DNA of 64,000 nt from PFL25 sp046260155 (GCA_046260155.1 JBJYXV010000001.1:16029-80028); one strand, 5' to 3'; counted from the first letter of the stretch, positions 16,681 through 26,119 are shown. Program-made: numbers and translations. The notes: generated by a model from the letters alone, not told the origin.

Positions 16681-18117
16681 ATGTCAGTATATGAAACCAT
16701 TATCGGCCTTGAAACACACATCCAGATCAATACCACGACCAAGATATTCTGTACCTGTAAAGCGGATTCCTGGGATGATCCACCGAATAGTAATATTTGC
16801 CCGGTTTGCACTGGTCTGCCAGGGATCCTGCCGGTTCTAAATTATAAGGTGGTGGAGAAAGCTGCCTTGCTGGCCGCTGCCATGCAGGCTGAAATCCAAC
16901 CTGTTTCCTATTTTGATCGTAAGAACTACTTTTATCCAGACCTGCCGAAGGGTTACCAAATCTCCCAATACGATCGGCCCCTCGCGCGGGGTGGTTTCTT
17001 GGATGTGCCCATGCCGGATGGGCAAGTTCGGCGGGTGACGATCCACAAGCTGCATATTGAAGAAGATGCAGGTAAGACGATCCACGAAGCAGGGCAGCGC
17101 TTGATCGATTTTAACCGCTGTGGAGTGCCTTTGATTGAGATGGTAACTGGACCGGATCTTCGTTCAGCTGATGAGGCCGCCCAATACGTAATCCGCTTAC
17201 GGCAGTTGCTGCGATGGTTAGCGATCTCAGAGGCGGACATGGAAAAAGGGCATCTGCGTGCAGATGCAAATGTCTCCATTCGACCTGAGGGAGCTGATTA
17301 TTTCAATCCTAAAACTGAAATTAAGAATGTCAATTCGATCGTATCGCTGCGGGATGCGGTCAACACCGAGATCGATCGACAGGTCAAAGAGGTGGAAGCA
17401 GGGGGGAAAGTTGAAGCCTGGACTCTGGATTGGGATGACAATGCCGGGGTGCTGCGCAAAATGCGTTCCAAGGAAACCGAAGCGGATTACAGGTATTTCC
17501 GGGAACCTGATCTGCTGCCTGTCCATATTGATGAGAAATCCAGAAAGAGGATCATGGCAGACCTGCCTGAATTACCACTGGCGCGCCGGGCGCGGTTCAG
17601 CCAGCAATATGAATTGCCAGAATATGATGCTGATATTCTAACTGGAGAAAGAAGCCTCTCCGACTACTTCGAGCATACGGTGGAGGTGTATGGTGCTGAT
17701 GCCAAGCGAGTCTCGAATTGGGTGATGAATGATGTGCTGCGCATGATCAACGAGCGCGGCATCTCACCCAGCAATCTCCAACTGACACCTGACTACCTGG
17801 CAGGCATCATCAAGCTGGTAGATGCTGGTATGATTAACACTTCCACCGGCAAATCCTTGATTGAGAAAGTCGAAGATACAGGGCAGGCACCATCAGCACT
17901 CGTAGAGGCAGAGGGGCTGGGTAAGGTTTCCGATCGAGATGCGTTGCGGGAGATCATTGTTGAGGTGATTGAAAATCATCCTGACCAGGTCGCCAATTAC
18001 AAAGGGGGTAAAACCACCATCATTGGCTGGTTTGTCGGGCAGGTGATGAAACAATCTCGGGGGAAGGCGGATCCGCAGCTGACCCGGTCTATGCTTGAAG
18101 AACTCTTGTCTGAATAA
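16681..18117 (+). CDS. gatB: Asp-tRNA(Asn)/Glu-tRNA(Gln) amidotransferase subunit B
   Basis: The 478-residue protein has the kinase-like catalytic core, opening 'YETIIGLETHIQINTTTKIFC' with the zinc-ligand cysteines in 'CTCKADSW..CPVCTGLPG', then 'DFNRCGVPLIEMVT' and 'GHLRADANVSIR'. The C-terminal YqeY/GatB domain includes 'KGGKTTIIGWFVGQVMKQSRGKADP'. It phosphorylates the tRNA-bound Glu or Asp and completes transamidation. It is the last gene of gatCAB; 45 bp separate it from gatA. Confidence 0.96.
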   Translation: MSVYETIIGLETHIQINTTTKIFCTCKADSWDDPPNSNICPVCTGLPGILPVLNYKVVEKAALLAAAMQAEIQPVSYFDRKNYFYPDLPKGYQISQYDRPLARGGFLDVPMPDGQVRRVTIHKLHIEEDAGKTIHEAGQRLIDFNRCGVPLIEMVTGPDLRSADEAAQYVIRLRQLLRWLAISEADMEKGHLRADANVSIRPEGADYFNPKTEIKNVNSIVSLRDAVNTEIDRQVKEVEAGGKVEAWTLDWDDNAGVLRKMRSKETEADYRYFREPDLLPVHIDEKSRKRIMADLPELPLARRARFSQQYELPEYDADILTGERSLSDYFEHTVEVYGADAKRVSNWVMNDVLRMINERGISPSNLQLTPDYLAGIIKLVDAGMINTSTGKSLIEKVEDTGQAPSALVEAEGLGKVSDRDALREIIVEVIENHPDQVANYKGGKTTIIGWFVGQVMKQSRGKADPQLTRSMLEELLSE

Positions 18118-18216
18118 ATTAATACATAAAAACTGTTTAGCTTGCTTTCGAGCTGGAGTCGCTGTAAATCAGCTCTCAAAGGTCAATTCGCTGTTTGCGC
18201 CATAAATTTACCATCG

Positions 18217-18663
18217 ATGTTTAGATTGAGAGCTGCAACCGAGGAGGATGCCCGGGTCATTCGTAATTTGGTGCGTATCGGGCAGATCAATCCCATGGGT
18301 TTAAAATGGGAACGGTTTATGGTAGCAGAATCTGAAAATGGGGACGTGATCGGGTGCTGCCAGGTCAAACAGCACCGGGATGGTTCAAATGAGCTGGCAT
18401 CCCTGGCTGTTGATCCTGATTGGCGCGGGAAGGGTATCGCCCGGGCGTTGATCGAATATTTTCTTGAAATTTATCCCAGAGATTTATACCTAATGTGCCG
18501 GTCGAGCCTGGGCCAGATGTATGAGAAATTTGGTTTCCGGGAAGTTCCAGAAGCAAAGCTCCCGCGCTATTTCCAGCGCATCTTGGCTTTAATGGGTTTA
18601 TTTGAGCGGGTACGCAGCGATGGACTGCGTGTGCTGGTCATGATGCACGTCGGGGATGCCTAG
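18217..18663 (+). CDS. GNAT-family N-acetyltransferase
   Basis: From the ATG at 18217 the protein has 148 residues beginning 'MFRLRAATEEDARVIRNLV', the standard GNAT beta1-alpha1 start. The acetyl-CoA pyrophosphate loop appears as 'LAVDPDWRGKGIARALIEYF' (R/Q-x-x-G-x-G/A). An upstream ATG at 18142 would add 25 atypical residues. Substrate unknown. Its last 66 bp overlap the end of the convergent GMC oxidoreductase gene on the other strand. Confidence 0.82.
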   Translation: MFRLRAATEEDARVIRNLVRIGQINPMGLKWERFMVAESENGDVIGCCQVKQHRDGSNELASLAVDPDWRGKGIARALIEYFLEIYPRDLYLMCRSSLGQMYEKFGFREVPEAKLPRYFQRILALMGLFERVRSDGLRVLVMMHVGDA

Positions 18664-20295
18664 CGGTTGCCTGATCTCGACACCAGGTTTTGGTGGCACA
18701 CGGCTCATGGCATATTCAGCCATGGCAGTGATCGTCAAACTGGGGTTGATGCCAGGATTGGCGGGTACGATCGAGCCATCTACTGCGTATAACCCGGGAT
18801 AGTTAAATACCTGGCAGTCCAAGTCCAGCACGCCATCGTTCGGGTTTTTTCCAATTGGACAACCACCTAAAAGGTGGGCTGTGGTGGGGACGTTGAACAA
18901 GGATTCGTGAATCGAACTGAGGGGAACTCCATCAGTCACTTCAGCAAACTGTTTCGTGATCTTCTGCCCGACTTCAATGGTGTGAGGTATGGACTTGTCG
19001 GTGTCGGATACTGATACCAGGTTACGACGGAAGAGGGTCAGTAAGCTGCGCCCGAGCTGCAGGTGGATCTGGTTGTCTTCGGTTTGCATCACCAGGAATA
19101 TCGTTGTGCGGTGAGCCCAGTCGTGAGAAAAGTAATTGCGCAAGAAATCGATGGGATGCCTGATAATGCTGGACAAAGTCCGCAAGATCCTGGTTGGGAT
19201 ATTGCCCCCAGGTTGAATCAGCGGACCTGCCAGTAATCGAATAAAAGATGATCCTTCAGGGTAGCGGACTGGTTCAACAGCAGTGACCTGGTCGGGTTGG
19301 AAGACAGAGGTGATCGCCAGACCTTCAGAGTAATTGGTGGAGAAATCCCGGCTGATCGATGCGAATAAAGTTTCACTGTTGGTACGCACTTTTTTCCCAA
19401 GCTGGTTAGAAATCTCGGGCAGGGATTTCGTGATATCCCGGCACTTGAACAGCAGACGATTGGTCCCCAGGGTACCAGCTGCGACGATCACATTACGCGC
19501 GCGGACAGTCATTTCTGGTCTATTAAACCAGGCCGTTGTTTTAGTGAAAGCCACTTCGTATCTAGCTCCATCAGGCTGTACCTCACTCAACGGCCGGATG
19601 TCATGCACTTCGGATTCTGCCCGTACAGACGCCCCCCATTTTTCCGCGAAATAGAGATAATTCTTTACCAGGCTGTTCTTGGCATTGTATCTGCAGCCAA
19701 CCATGCAGCCCCCACAATAGATGCAGCCTTTCCGTTTTGGCCCTTCTCCCCCAAAGTATGGATCCTCGGCTTCGAACCCCTCATCATGCTCGTCATCAAA
19801 GAATACACCTACTTCGGTAGTTTGGAATGACTCGCCAACTCCATACTGGTCGGCTGTTTGCTTTAGTATTTCGTCGGCCCTCCATTGTCTCTGGCTTTGA
19901 TTGACGCCCAGCATGAACCGCGCTTGAGCGTAATGTGGCTTCAGGATTGATTTCCAATCCGCAACTTTTTTCCAACCGGGATGATCGAAATATTTTTCTT
20001 CCGGCTCCATAAGGACATTGCCGTACATCAAGCTGCCACCACCGACTCCATCGCCATGCAGCACCAGCACATCCTTGAGCATAGAAAACTGCATGATGCC
20101 GAAACATCGTAAAGCAGGCAACCAGAGGTACTTCCATATATTCCAGTTAGTCTTGGGGAAATCTTCATCCTGGAATCGCTTGCCACGTTCTAAAACCAGC
20201 ACTCGGTAGCCTTTTTCTGTCAGGCGCATGGCAGAGACGCTGCCCCCAAATCCAGAGCCGATGATGACGAAATCGTAGGTTTGGATGTCAGACAC
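18598..20295 (-). CDS. GMC-family FAD-dependent oxidoreductase (cholesterol oxidase-like)
   Basis: The 565-residue protein starts with the FAD dinucleotide motif 'FVIIGSGFGGSVSAMRL' and ends with the GMC C-terminal 'LYAVDGSIVPANPGINPSLTITAMAEYAM'. A cysteine-rich stretch 'GCIYCGGCMVGCRYNAKN' in the middle is seen in the subgroup close to bacterial cholesterol oxidase and long-chain alcohol/glucose dehydrogenases. GTG start at 20295 has GAGGAG 8 bases upstream. It lies 42 bp after the ROK kinase gene, so the isomerase, kinase and oxidoreductase genes are probably one operon for polyol or sugar use. Confidence 0.88.
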   Translation of the reverse strand: MSDIQTYDFVIIGSGFGGSVSAMRLTEKGYRVLVLERGKRFQDEDFPKTNWNIWKYLWLPALRCFGIMQFSMLKDVLVLHGDGVGGGSLMYGNVLMEPEEKYFDHPGWKKVADWKSILKPHYAQARFMLGVNQSQRQWRADEILKQTADQYGVGESFQTTEVGVFFDDEHDEGFEAEDPYFGGEGPKRKGCIYCGGCMVGCRYNAKNSLVKNYLYFAEKWGASVRAESEVHDIRPLSEVQPDGARYEVAFTKTTAWFNRPEMTVRARNVIVAAGTLGTNRLLFKCRDITKSLPEISNQLGKKVRTNSETLFASISRDFSTNYSEGLAITSVFQPDQVTAVEPVRYPEGSSFIRLLAGPLIQPGGNIPTRILRTLSSIIRHPIDFLRNYFSHDWAHRTTIFLVMQTEDNQIHLQLGRSLLTLFRRNLVSVSDTDKSIPHTIEVGQKITKQFAEVTDGVPLSSIHESLFNVPTTAHLLGGCPIGKNPNDGVLDLDCQVFNYPGLYAVDGSIVPANPGINPSLTITAMAEYAMSRVPPKPGVEIRQPLGIPDVHHDQHTQSIAAYPLK

Positions 20296-20337
20296 AGTGG
20301 ATTCTCCTCACGTTATGAATATTCGGTATTCGAAGGA

Positions 20338-20901
20338 TCAGGGAAATGTTCCTTTTTCTGCTGCCTGTTGGGCGAGTGCAACTGCTCCCAACACCCCGGC
20401 TTGAGCTCCAAGACCGGGTGGAATGATATACTGCTCGATATCTTCAAGTATCAGCGGCGCAGATATGTAGCCACCTAGTAATTCCTGCACCTTGGTCCGG
20501 ATCAGTGGGAAGAGCTGTGCTTGATTCATCACCCCGCCACCCAGGATGATGCTTTGTGGTGAAAAGGCTACGATCAAGTTGGTAATCCCCAGGGACAGGT
20601 ACTTTGCTTCTAAAACCCAGGCGGCATGGTCTGGGGGTATCTCCTCACCTGGCTGCTGCCAGCGAGATCGAATGGCAGGACCGGTAGCCAGGCCTTCCAG
20701 ACAATCACCGTGATACGGGCATAAACCGGGAAATGGGTCTTCATCCCAATCGTGGGGAATGTTCATGTGGCCCATTTCCGGGTGGATCATCCCATGCACC
20801 AGTCTCTGGTTAACCACAGCCGCACCGCCGATGCCGGTACCCACTGTCAGGTAAATGAAATCGGTTAATCCCTGGGCAGCTCCCCACCTGTGTTCTCCCA
20901 G
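20338..20901 (-). CDS. ROK-family sugar kinase (fructokinase-like), C-terminal part, interrupted by gap
   Basis: The visible 187 residues cover the C-terminal half of a ROK kinase: 'TVGTGIGGAAVVNQRLVHG' then 'HPEMGHMNIPHDWDEDPFPGLCPYHGDCLEGLATGPAI', where His and three Cys make the ROK zinc site, and 'IILGGGVMNQ'. This spacing matches bacterial fructokinases. The N-terminal half with the ATP-binding Asp-rich loop lies in or beyond the 100-N gap. The continuous frame across the gap with the next gene is an artefact. Confidence 0.88.
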   Translation of the reverse strand: MGEHRWGAAQGLTDFIYLTVGTGIGGAAVVNQRLVHGMIHPEMGHMNIPHDWDEDPFPGLCPYHGDCLEGLATGPAIRSRWQQPGEEIPPDHAAWVLEAKYLSLGITNLIVAFSPQSIILGGGVMNQAQLFPLIRTKVQELLGGYISAPLILEDIEQYIIPPGLGAQAGVLGAVALAQQAAEKGTFP

Positions 20902-21001
20902 NNNNNNNNNNNNNNNNNNNNNNNNNNNNNNNNNNNNNNNNNNNNNNNNNNNNNNNNNNNNNNNNNNNNNNNNNNNNNNNNNNNNNNNNNNNNNNNNNNN
21001 N
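20902..21001. other. Assembly gap (100 N)
   Basis: Exactly 100 N, a placeholder of unknown real length. It hides the 3' end of the isomerase gene and the 5' end of the ROK kinase gene, probably several hundred bases in total. Confidence 0.97.
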
Positions 21002-21762
21002 GTCCAGGCGCGATCGGGTATTTGCCCATATGGCTTACCATCATTAACCCCATGGATCATCACGTTGTAAGGGTCGACATAGACATCCTTTCCATGTACG
21101 TGGACGATCGCCTCCCCTAATTCGCGGATAGCTGCGACTGGATCGACACCATTCCACCAGAGATGGCTGGGATCGAAATTACACCCGAGCGCAGGACCAC
21201 TGGCTTCTCGTAAACGAAGCATCGATTCGACGTTATAAACCAGCATTCCCGGATGCATCTCAATCCCGATTTTAACCCCATGTTGTTCAGCGAAATTAGC
21301 CGCTCTGCGCCAGTAGGGGATACCGACCTGATTCCACTGGTAATCCAGGATTTCAGTGAAGTGGTTTGGCCAGGGGCAGGTGACCCAGTTTGGCTGGGTA
21401 TCTGTTGCCGAGCCACCAGGCAAACCGGAGAGTACGTTAACGACAGGTACTCCAAGCAATTGCGCCAATCTTACGGATTTACGGAAGACTTCGTCGGATT
21501 TCGCAGCAATTTCCAGATCTGGGTGCAGCGGTTCGTAATGACAGCTCAACGCACTGAGAACCAGGCCGCGAGATTGGATAGTTTCCAAATATTCCTGCCG
21601 TCTTGTATTACTCTCCAGGAGTTCATCCACCGGGCAGTGTTGGCTGCCAGGATAGCCTCCAGAGCCAATCTCGACTGCAGTTACACCTGCAGCCACAACT
21701 TTGTCCAATGCCTCTTCGAGCGGCAGATTTTGGAATAAGACTGAAAATACACCAATGCGCAT
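21002..21762 (-). CDS. Sugar phosphate isomerase/epimerase (TIM barrel, AP endonuclease 2 family), N-terminal part
   Basis: About 253 residues are visible before the gap. The protein belongs to the xylose isomerase-like TIM barrel family: 'ALDKVVAAGVTAVEIGSGGYPG', 'LSALSCHYEPLHPD', the metal-site Glu in 'VKIGIEMHPGMLVYN', and 'ALGCNFDPSHLWWNGVDP' and 'IVHVHGKDVYVD' carrying Asp and His ligands. Usual length is 300-330 residues, so 50-70 are missing in the gap. ATG at 21762 has AGGAGG at 5 bases. Likely isomerises or epimerises a sugar in the same pathway as the ROK kinase. Confidence 0.88.
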
Positions 21763-21924
21763 CACTTCCTCCTAAGAAATAATGGTTAGTTGATTCGTGT
21801 CACACACAGCTGGTTTTGCTGCTTGCGCAGCTTTTCAACCCGTCTGTCCTCATCTTCAAAACATCCTCCTAGATCAGAATTCCACCTCACTGGATAGATT
21901 TTTGACCTCGGTACAAGTAATCCT

Positions 21925-22245
21925 TCATACCGCGAATAAGTTTAACTTCCGGGCCTCCTTCGCATTCTCGATCAAGCGGTATGATGTGTAACCGCAAAAT
22001 TCATCATAAAAAAGATTTTGATCTCGCTTGGCGACTGTAATTATATCTGCTAGTGGCTGAACAAGCGGTCGCCAGTTGGCTTGAATGTATAAATACACTT
22101 GAGCAACCGAGGTGTGCGCTACGATGAACCCCGGCAGATTGGACTTAAAAGAGGGGTAGTACTTGTCCTGATCGGCTTTTCGGTATTCCAGATTCTCAAG
22201 ATTGGAGTGTTGGTTCATCCTGTCGTTCATGATACCTGCAGCCAT
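21925..22245 (-). CDS. Hypothetical protein of 106 residues, uncertain
   Basis: An open frame with plausible amino-acid composition ('SVAQVYLYIQANWRPLVQPLAD', 'YDEFCGYTSYRLIENAKEARKL') but no family I recognise. Its start overlaps a plus-strand terminator hairpin and its start choice is unclear (ATG at 22230 or 22215 are alternatives). It could be a small real gene, a remnant, or chance. Confidence 0.3.
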   Translation of the reverse strand: MAAGIMNDRMNQHSNLENLEYRKADQDKYYPSFKSNLPGFIVAHTSVAQVYLYIQANWRPLVQPLADIITVAKRDQNLFYDEFCGYTSYRLIENAKEARKLNLFAV

Positions 22246-22262
22246 TACTGCAGGCTTTTTTT
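22235..22262 (+). terminator. Rho-independent terminator on the plus strand without an assigned gene
   Basis: CCTGCAG (22235-22241) and CTGCAGG (22248-22254) form a perfect 7-bp stem with a 6-nt loop, followed by C and seven or eight T. The last recognised plus-strand gene ends at 18663, so the transcript that would use this terminator is not identified. Confidence 0.7.
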
Positions 22263-22360
22263 GGGGTGATGCTGGAATTTTAAATTAGTGCTGATGCTTC
22301 TATTACCAGATGAATTCACAAGAAACTTAAAACTTGATTGAAGTGATGAAATGCTTCTGA

Positions 22361-25288
22361 TTACTTTTCTGAAGACTGATCCGGGATTCCCTGCGGATCG
22401 TTTCCGATCGCTTCTTCAGGGCTGGCACCCTGGTGATCCCAGATGCCGGATGATCTCCAGATTCGCCAGATGAGTAAAAGCACAATGGCCCAGACGATCA
22501 CGATCACCAAGATGGTGAGAAAATCTCCTAGGGGATGCAGCCATTGCAGCAATAGAAGGTTTTGCAAGAAGGAAATTGCGGATGTGAGTGCGACTGTCAG
22601 GAGGAAGAGCACCGTCAGCACGATTACCATGGATAATATGCGGCGATCCCGGCTTAACGGAGCTCCACCGACCAGCAAACGGAATGGCGGCCTGAGGAAC
22701 AGGACCACCAGCAATCCGGTGAAAACCAGGGTGTAGGTTACTGCAAGATGGGCGTATTCGTTATTTAAAACACCATCATTGAAGCTGAAGAAGGTCACAA
22801 TGCCGGCAATGGCGATCGTAATTGCTACAGGGATGATGAAGTGAGACAGCGATTTTCGCAAGCTGTTTCCATATAGTACACCCGGATTTGCCCACAAAGT
22901 AAGACCTAAAGCGGGGATCGTGATCGTGACCGTTGTGATCACGGTAAGTTGGATTCCCCGCAGAGGAAATCCAATCCCGATAATTGCAACACCGAGGATC
23001 ATCAGGCTCAGGTAGAAGACCTGGGCGAGGTAGAGCTTCAAAATATCTAGTAGGCCATTTACGATGCGCTGCCCCTTGTCGAGCACCCTTTCCAGGACGA
23101 GTAAGGAATTCTCCAGCAAAAGTATATCTGCCATACTTTGTGCCGCTGGACTGCTGGACTGGTAAGCGGCAGCCAGGTTTGCCTGGCGTAAGGCGGGTAC
23201 ATCATTGACCGCATCTCCGGTCATGACCACATACTGCCCTTGCTCCCGCAGTGCTGCCACGATCTGTCCCGTTTGTTCCGGAGAGGGATTCAGAAAGATG
23301 TTGAAATCTGCAGCTGCACGGGCGAATTCCTCCTCTCCAAGCAGTGATAATTCAGCACCTGATATAGTCTCCAAGGAGTGGTCGCTAATACCTGCTTGCC
23401 TGAGAAGATCGATAACCTGGCCGGGGTGTTCAGCCGTAAAAATCTTGATCTCAATGCCATTATCCCAAAAGCTTTTTAATACTGAAACCGACTCTGGTCG
23501 GATTTGCTCAGTTATGGATAATTTACAAAGCGGAGTTAGAGGTATTGGAATTCTGGGTTGTCCTTGTCCGTCAAATAATGGCCAAGGGTCCGGATGGTAG
23601 GCGAAAATTAATTCGATCGGTGGATCAGAACTTTCGATTTGAGGGGGTTCTTCCTCTTCTGTGCTGATTCGTGATCGCCGGCTCACCCTGGATAAAAATC
23701 GCCGGAATAAACCTGGTTTTTGTGTATCTTTGCCAGTTTCCTCAGCATTCTTGTATGCTTGGTTCTCAATTCTAGGGGAACCCGGATTCCCGGATTGATT
23801 TATTGACTCTTGATTATTCCGAGAATCATTTTCCTGATCCTGAGCTTCAGCAGAGCGGCGAAAAAGATTTCCAAAGCTGGATAAAATCCGCTTTGTCCGG
23901 CCCGGTTCACTGGTTTCTGGATGTTTATCCTCAGAACTAACTTGATTAATGAAAGGTTCCAGAGCAGCTGGCACACCGAGTAAATAGGTTCCGGAGAGAT
24001 CTGGATCGTCAAATTTGATTGCACTCCAGCCGGCGATTGACAAGTAGGGTGCCTCGTCGAGGATCTTACGACCACTGCCTGGGAAATTATTCTGGATCAG
24101 ATCTGTGATTTTATTATCCACTGTTGAGCTGCGCACATAATCGCCCAGGATTTGCTGGATGCGGCTTTGTTGGATAGGTGCCTCTGCACCACTTTGAGCC
24201 AGTAAACTAAGATCCAGCTTTGTACCAGTCAGTACACCTTCCCTGGAGAAGCAAATTGTATTTACCTGAGCCATTGCTTCAACTGATCTTGCCCTGTGGA
24301 CCAATGCGCCAAATTTTGCCAGGTCGACGGTGGAGGCAGCATAGGTTACAACGATCATGAAGAACAAACCCGCAGGGGCAATACTGAAAATAATACCGGC
24401 GACCTCATTGAACAAATCTTCCGAAATAGGAAGCTCTAAATTCAAATAGCGGTAGATCAAGACTCCGGTAAATACGACTACAACCGCCAGCAGGATGCGT
24501 AGCACATTACCGATGATGATCTCGATTGGGGTTCGCTCCTCACCGGTCTGGCTTGAGTTTTTTATTTCCTGCGTGATATAGCGGTCCGCACCTGTTTTCT
24601 CAACCTGGTAAACCGCGTGACCTGAAATACAAAATGAACCAGCAAAGACCGTGTCTCCCTGCTCCTTGACTGCCCGCCTGTTACCATCGCCCATCATGGA
24701 TTCGTCGATCACCAACTTGTTCTGGTAGACAAGTTTCCCATCTGCCAGCAGTTCATCCCCTGGACCAATAGCGACCATGTCGCCGATCACCAGTTCATCT
24801 GCATCAATGCTCCGTGTTGCATGGTCCCGGATTACAGTCACCCGCGATCGCGTCTCCAGCAGGATAGCTCTTAAACGATGTCTGGCAAAATATTCCTGGA
24901 AAACATTAATTCCAATGTTCAATCCGAGGACACCAATGCTGATCAAGGCATCCAGGGGACGCCCAAATAAAAGCTGCACCAAAGCCAGACCTACCAGGCT
25001 CAAGTTAAAGATGGAAAGCACATTCTCGTGCCAGATTTCCCTTCTTGAGCGGACTGGTTTGAAACTCAGACTGTTATCAATATCAGGCTGGATTCGTGCC
25101 TGAACCTCATCTTCGCTCAACCCCTTGATCTTTTGGGGTGATTCTTGGCTGAGCGGTTGGCTTGTGTCAAGCGTCTTTCGTCTGCGCCACCTCTTTAATA
25201 GAATGTAGCCGAAAAATGCTCCAGCGATGAGCAATGATGCAAGGAGCGATTTTCTAAATTTGGAACTATCTAAATAGGATTTTTCCAT
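22361..25288 (-). CDS. Degenerate P-type ATPase-like membrane protein (CtpE-like), lacking the catalytic aspartate
   Basis: 975 residues. One N-terminal hydrophobic segment (13-31), then the P-type order: TM1-2 (90-130), actuator domain (140-235), TM3-4 with 'SIAPAGLFFMIVV' (canonical PEGL changed to PAGL), the P/N-domain, hinge 'VMTGDAVNDVPALRQANL' (689-705) and a C-terminal membrane region. The phosphorylation motif DKTGTLT is replaced by SREGVLT at 348-354, so the acceptor Asp is Ser348. TGES, KGA, TGD and DPPR are also altered (MGDG, LGV, TAE, TEQIRP). About 120 residues near 440-560 are low-complexity and charged. Membership is certain by fold; ion pumping is very unlikely. It may be a regulatory or scaffold pseudoenzyme. 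The reading frame is fully open, arguing against recent decay. Confidence 0.85.
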   Translation of the reverse strand: MEKSYLDSSKFRKSLLASLLIAGAFFGYILLKRWRRRKTLDTSQPLSQESPQKIKGLSEDEVQARIQPDIDNSLSFKPVRSRREIWHENVLSIFNLSLVGLALVQLLFGRPLDALISIGVLGLNIGINVFQEYFARHRLRAILLETRSRVTVIRDHATRSIDADELVIGDMVAIGPGDELLADGKLVYQNKLVIDESMMGDGNRRAVKEQGDTVFAGSFCISGHAVYQVEKTGADRYITQEIKNSSQTGEERTPIEIIIGNVLRILLAVVVVFTGVLIYRYLNLELPISEDLFNEVAGIIFSIAPAGLFFMIVVTYAASTVDLAKFGALVHRARSVEAMAQVNTICFSREGVLTGTKLDLSLLAQSGAEAPIQQSRIQQILGDYVRSSTVDNKITDLIQNNFPGSGRKILDEAPYLSIAGWSAIKFDDPDLSGTYLLGVPAALEPFINQVSSEDKHPETSEPGRTKRILSSFGNLFRRSAEAQDQENDSRNNQESINQSGNPGSPRIENQAYKNAEETGKDTQKPGLFRRFLSRVSRRSRISTEEEEPPQIESSDPPIELIFAYHPDPWPLFDGQGQPRIPIPLTPLCKLSITEQIRPESVSVLKSFWDNGIEIKIFTAEHPGQVIDLLRQAGISDHSLETISGAELSLLGEEEFARAAADFNIFLNPSPEQTGQIVAALREQGQYVVMTGDAVNDVPALRQANLAAAYQSSSPAAQSMADILLLENSLLVLERVLDKGQRIVNGLLDILKLYLAQVFYLSLMILGVAIIGIGFPLRGIQLTVITTVTITIPALGLTLWANPGVLYGNSLRKSLSHFIIPVAITIAIAGIVTFFSFNDGVLNNEYAHLAVTYTLVFTGLLVVLFLRPPFRLLVGGAPLSRDRRILSMVIVLTVLFLLTVALTSAISFLQNLLLLQWLHPLGDFLTILVIVIVWAIVLLLIWRIWRSSGIWDHQGASPEEAIGNDPQGIPDQSSEK

Positions 25289-25370
25289 TCCTTAATGCAT
25301 AGTTCCCATCAGGGTTCTTCAAGATGCAGATTTGTATTTAACATTACTGGAAGTTGCCAGCCTGGGATTT

Positions 25371-25398
25371 ATTATATGATAGAAGAACGACAAAACAA
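25371..25398 (-). promoter_or_regulatory. Candidate promoter of the degenerate P-type ATPase gene
   Basis: On the minus strand TTGTTT (25393-25398) and TATAAT (25371-25376) are separated by 16 bp, about 83 bp before the start at 25288. The -10 is consensus and the -35 matches four of six. Confidence 0.55.
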
Positions 25399-25554
25399 TG
25401 TTGACAGCAGTACCTCAGCTCAGAAAATATATTTTGATAAGTCATTTGGGTTGTTGTTTTTATCCACATTAATTCTGACTGAGTGCGAGCAAATTAGTGG
25501 AGTTCCGAATTTATAATTGGACAAACTTAGTGTAAATTCACTTTTGATAAATTA

Positions 25555-26079
25555 ATGGTGTATGAAATGTTAGCGAGAATAAAATCAAAACTAAAAAAGA
25601 AACGAGCTCAGTCATTTTTAACCAGTGTGTATGGTTGGCATCAAACGTGTGAAGATGTATCTGCAGTCATTGATGATGCACTTCATGATCAATCAATAAT
25701 AAGAGAAGATATCGGATATATTGTAGATAACACTGATAAAAAACTCATTAACTTGAGGTACTATATTCCGGACTCGCTAGGAACGATAAAAAGACGCAAC
25801 CCGCAGCTCGCCAAGCGCTTTGATTTGGCATGCCAGCGTATATTTCTCCTGAGAAATGCAACAACCAGCTTCCTGATTCGTTCTCAAGGTCCAGGACCCA
25901 TGCTTGATGATGATCCGGATGAAGGAATCCGCATGATGTATTATTACCGGGCTCTGGAAGAGGTGGGATTCAAAGCCCGGGACTTGAAAAAAGACCTGGA
26001 TCGAGAATTGCAGTATATCTGGCGTGATTTGCAGAGCATCATTCTCCAGGAGCAGTTAGTGGCTGATTTGCCAATATAA
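25555..26079 (+). CDS. Hypothetical protein of 174 residues, probably helical
   Basis: A soluble protein with a strongly basic start ('RIKSKLKKKRAQSF') and mostly helical composition; 'LAKRFDLACQRIFLLRNATTSFLIRSQGPG' and 'DLKKDLDRELQYIWRDLQSIIL' look like long amphipathic helices. I do not recognise a family. It is divergent from the degenerate P-type ATPase gene with a 266-bp intergenic region, so the two could share regulation. No Shine-Dalgarno is clear, ATG at 25555 being the first in frame. Confidence 0.7.
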   Translation: MVYEMLARIKSKLKKKRAQSFLTSVYGWHQTCEDVSAVIDDALHDQSIIREDIGYIVDNTDKKLINLRYYIPDSLGTIKRRNPQLAKRFDLACQRIFLLRNATTSFLIRSQGPGPMLDDDPDEGIRMMYYYRALEEVGFKARDLKKDLDRELQYIWRDLQSIILQEQLVADLPI

Positions 26080-26119
26080 GCTCCAATAAGGTGAATAAAA
26101 TCAGTCAGTGGGATGGTTC

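Noticed and set aside
20338..21765. 475-codon fused isomerase-kinase
   Set aside because: The frame crosses 100 N of arbitrary length; the two halves are different families.
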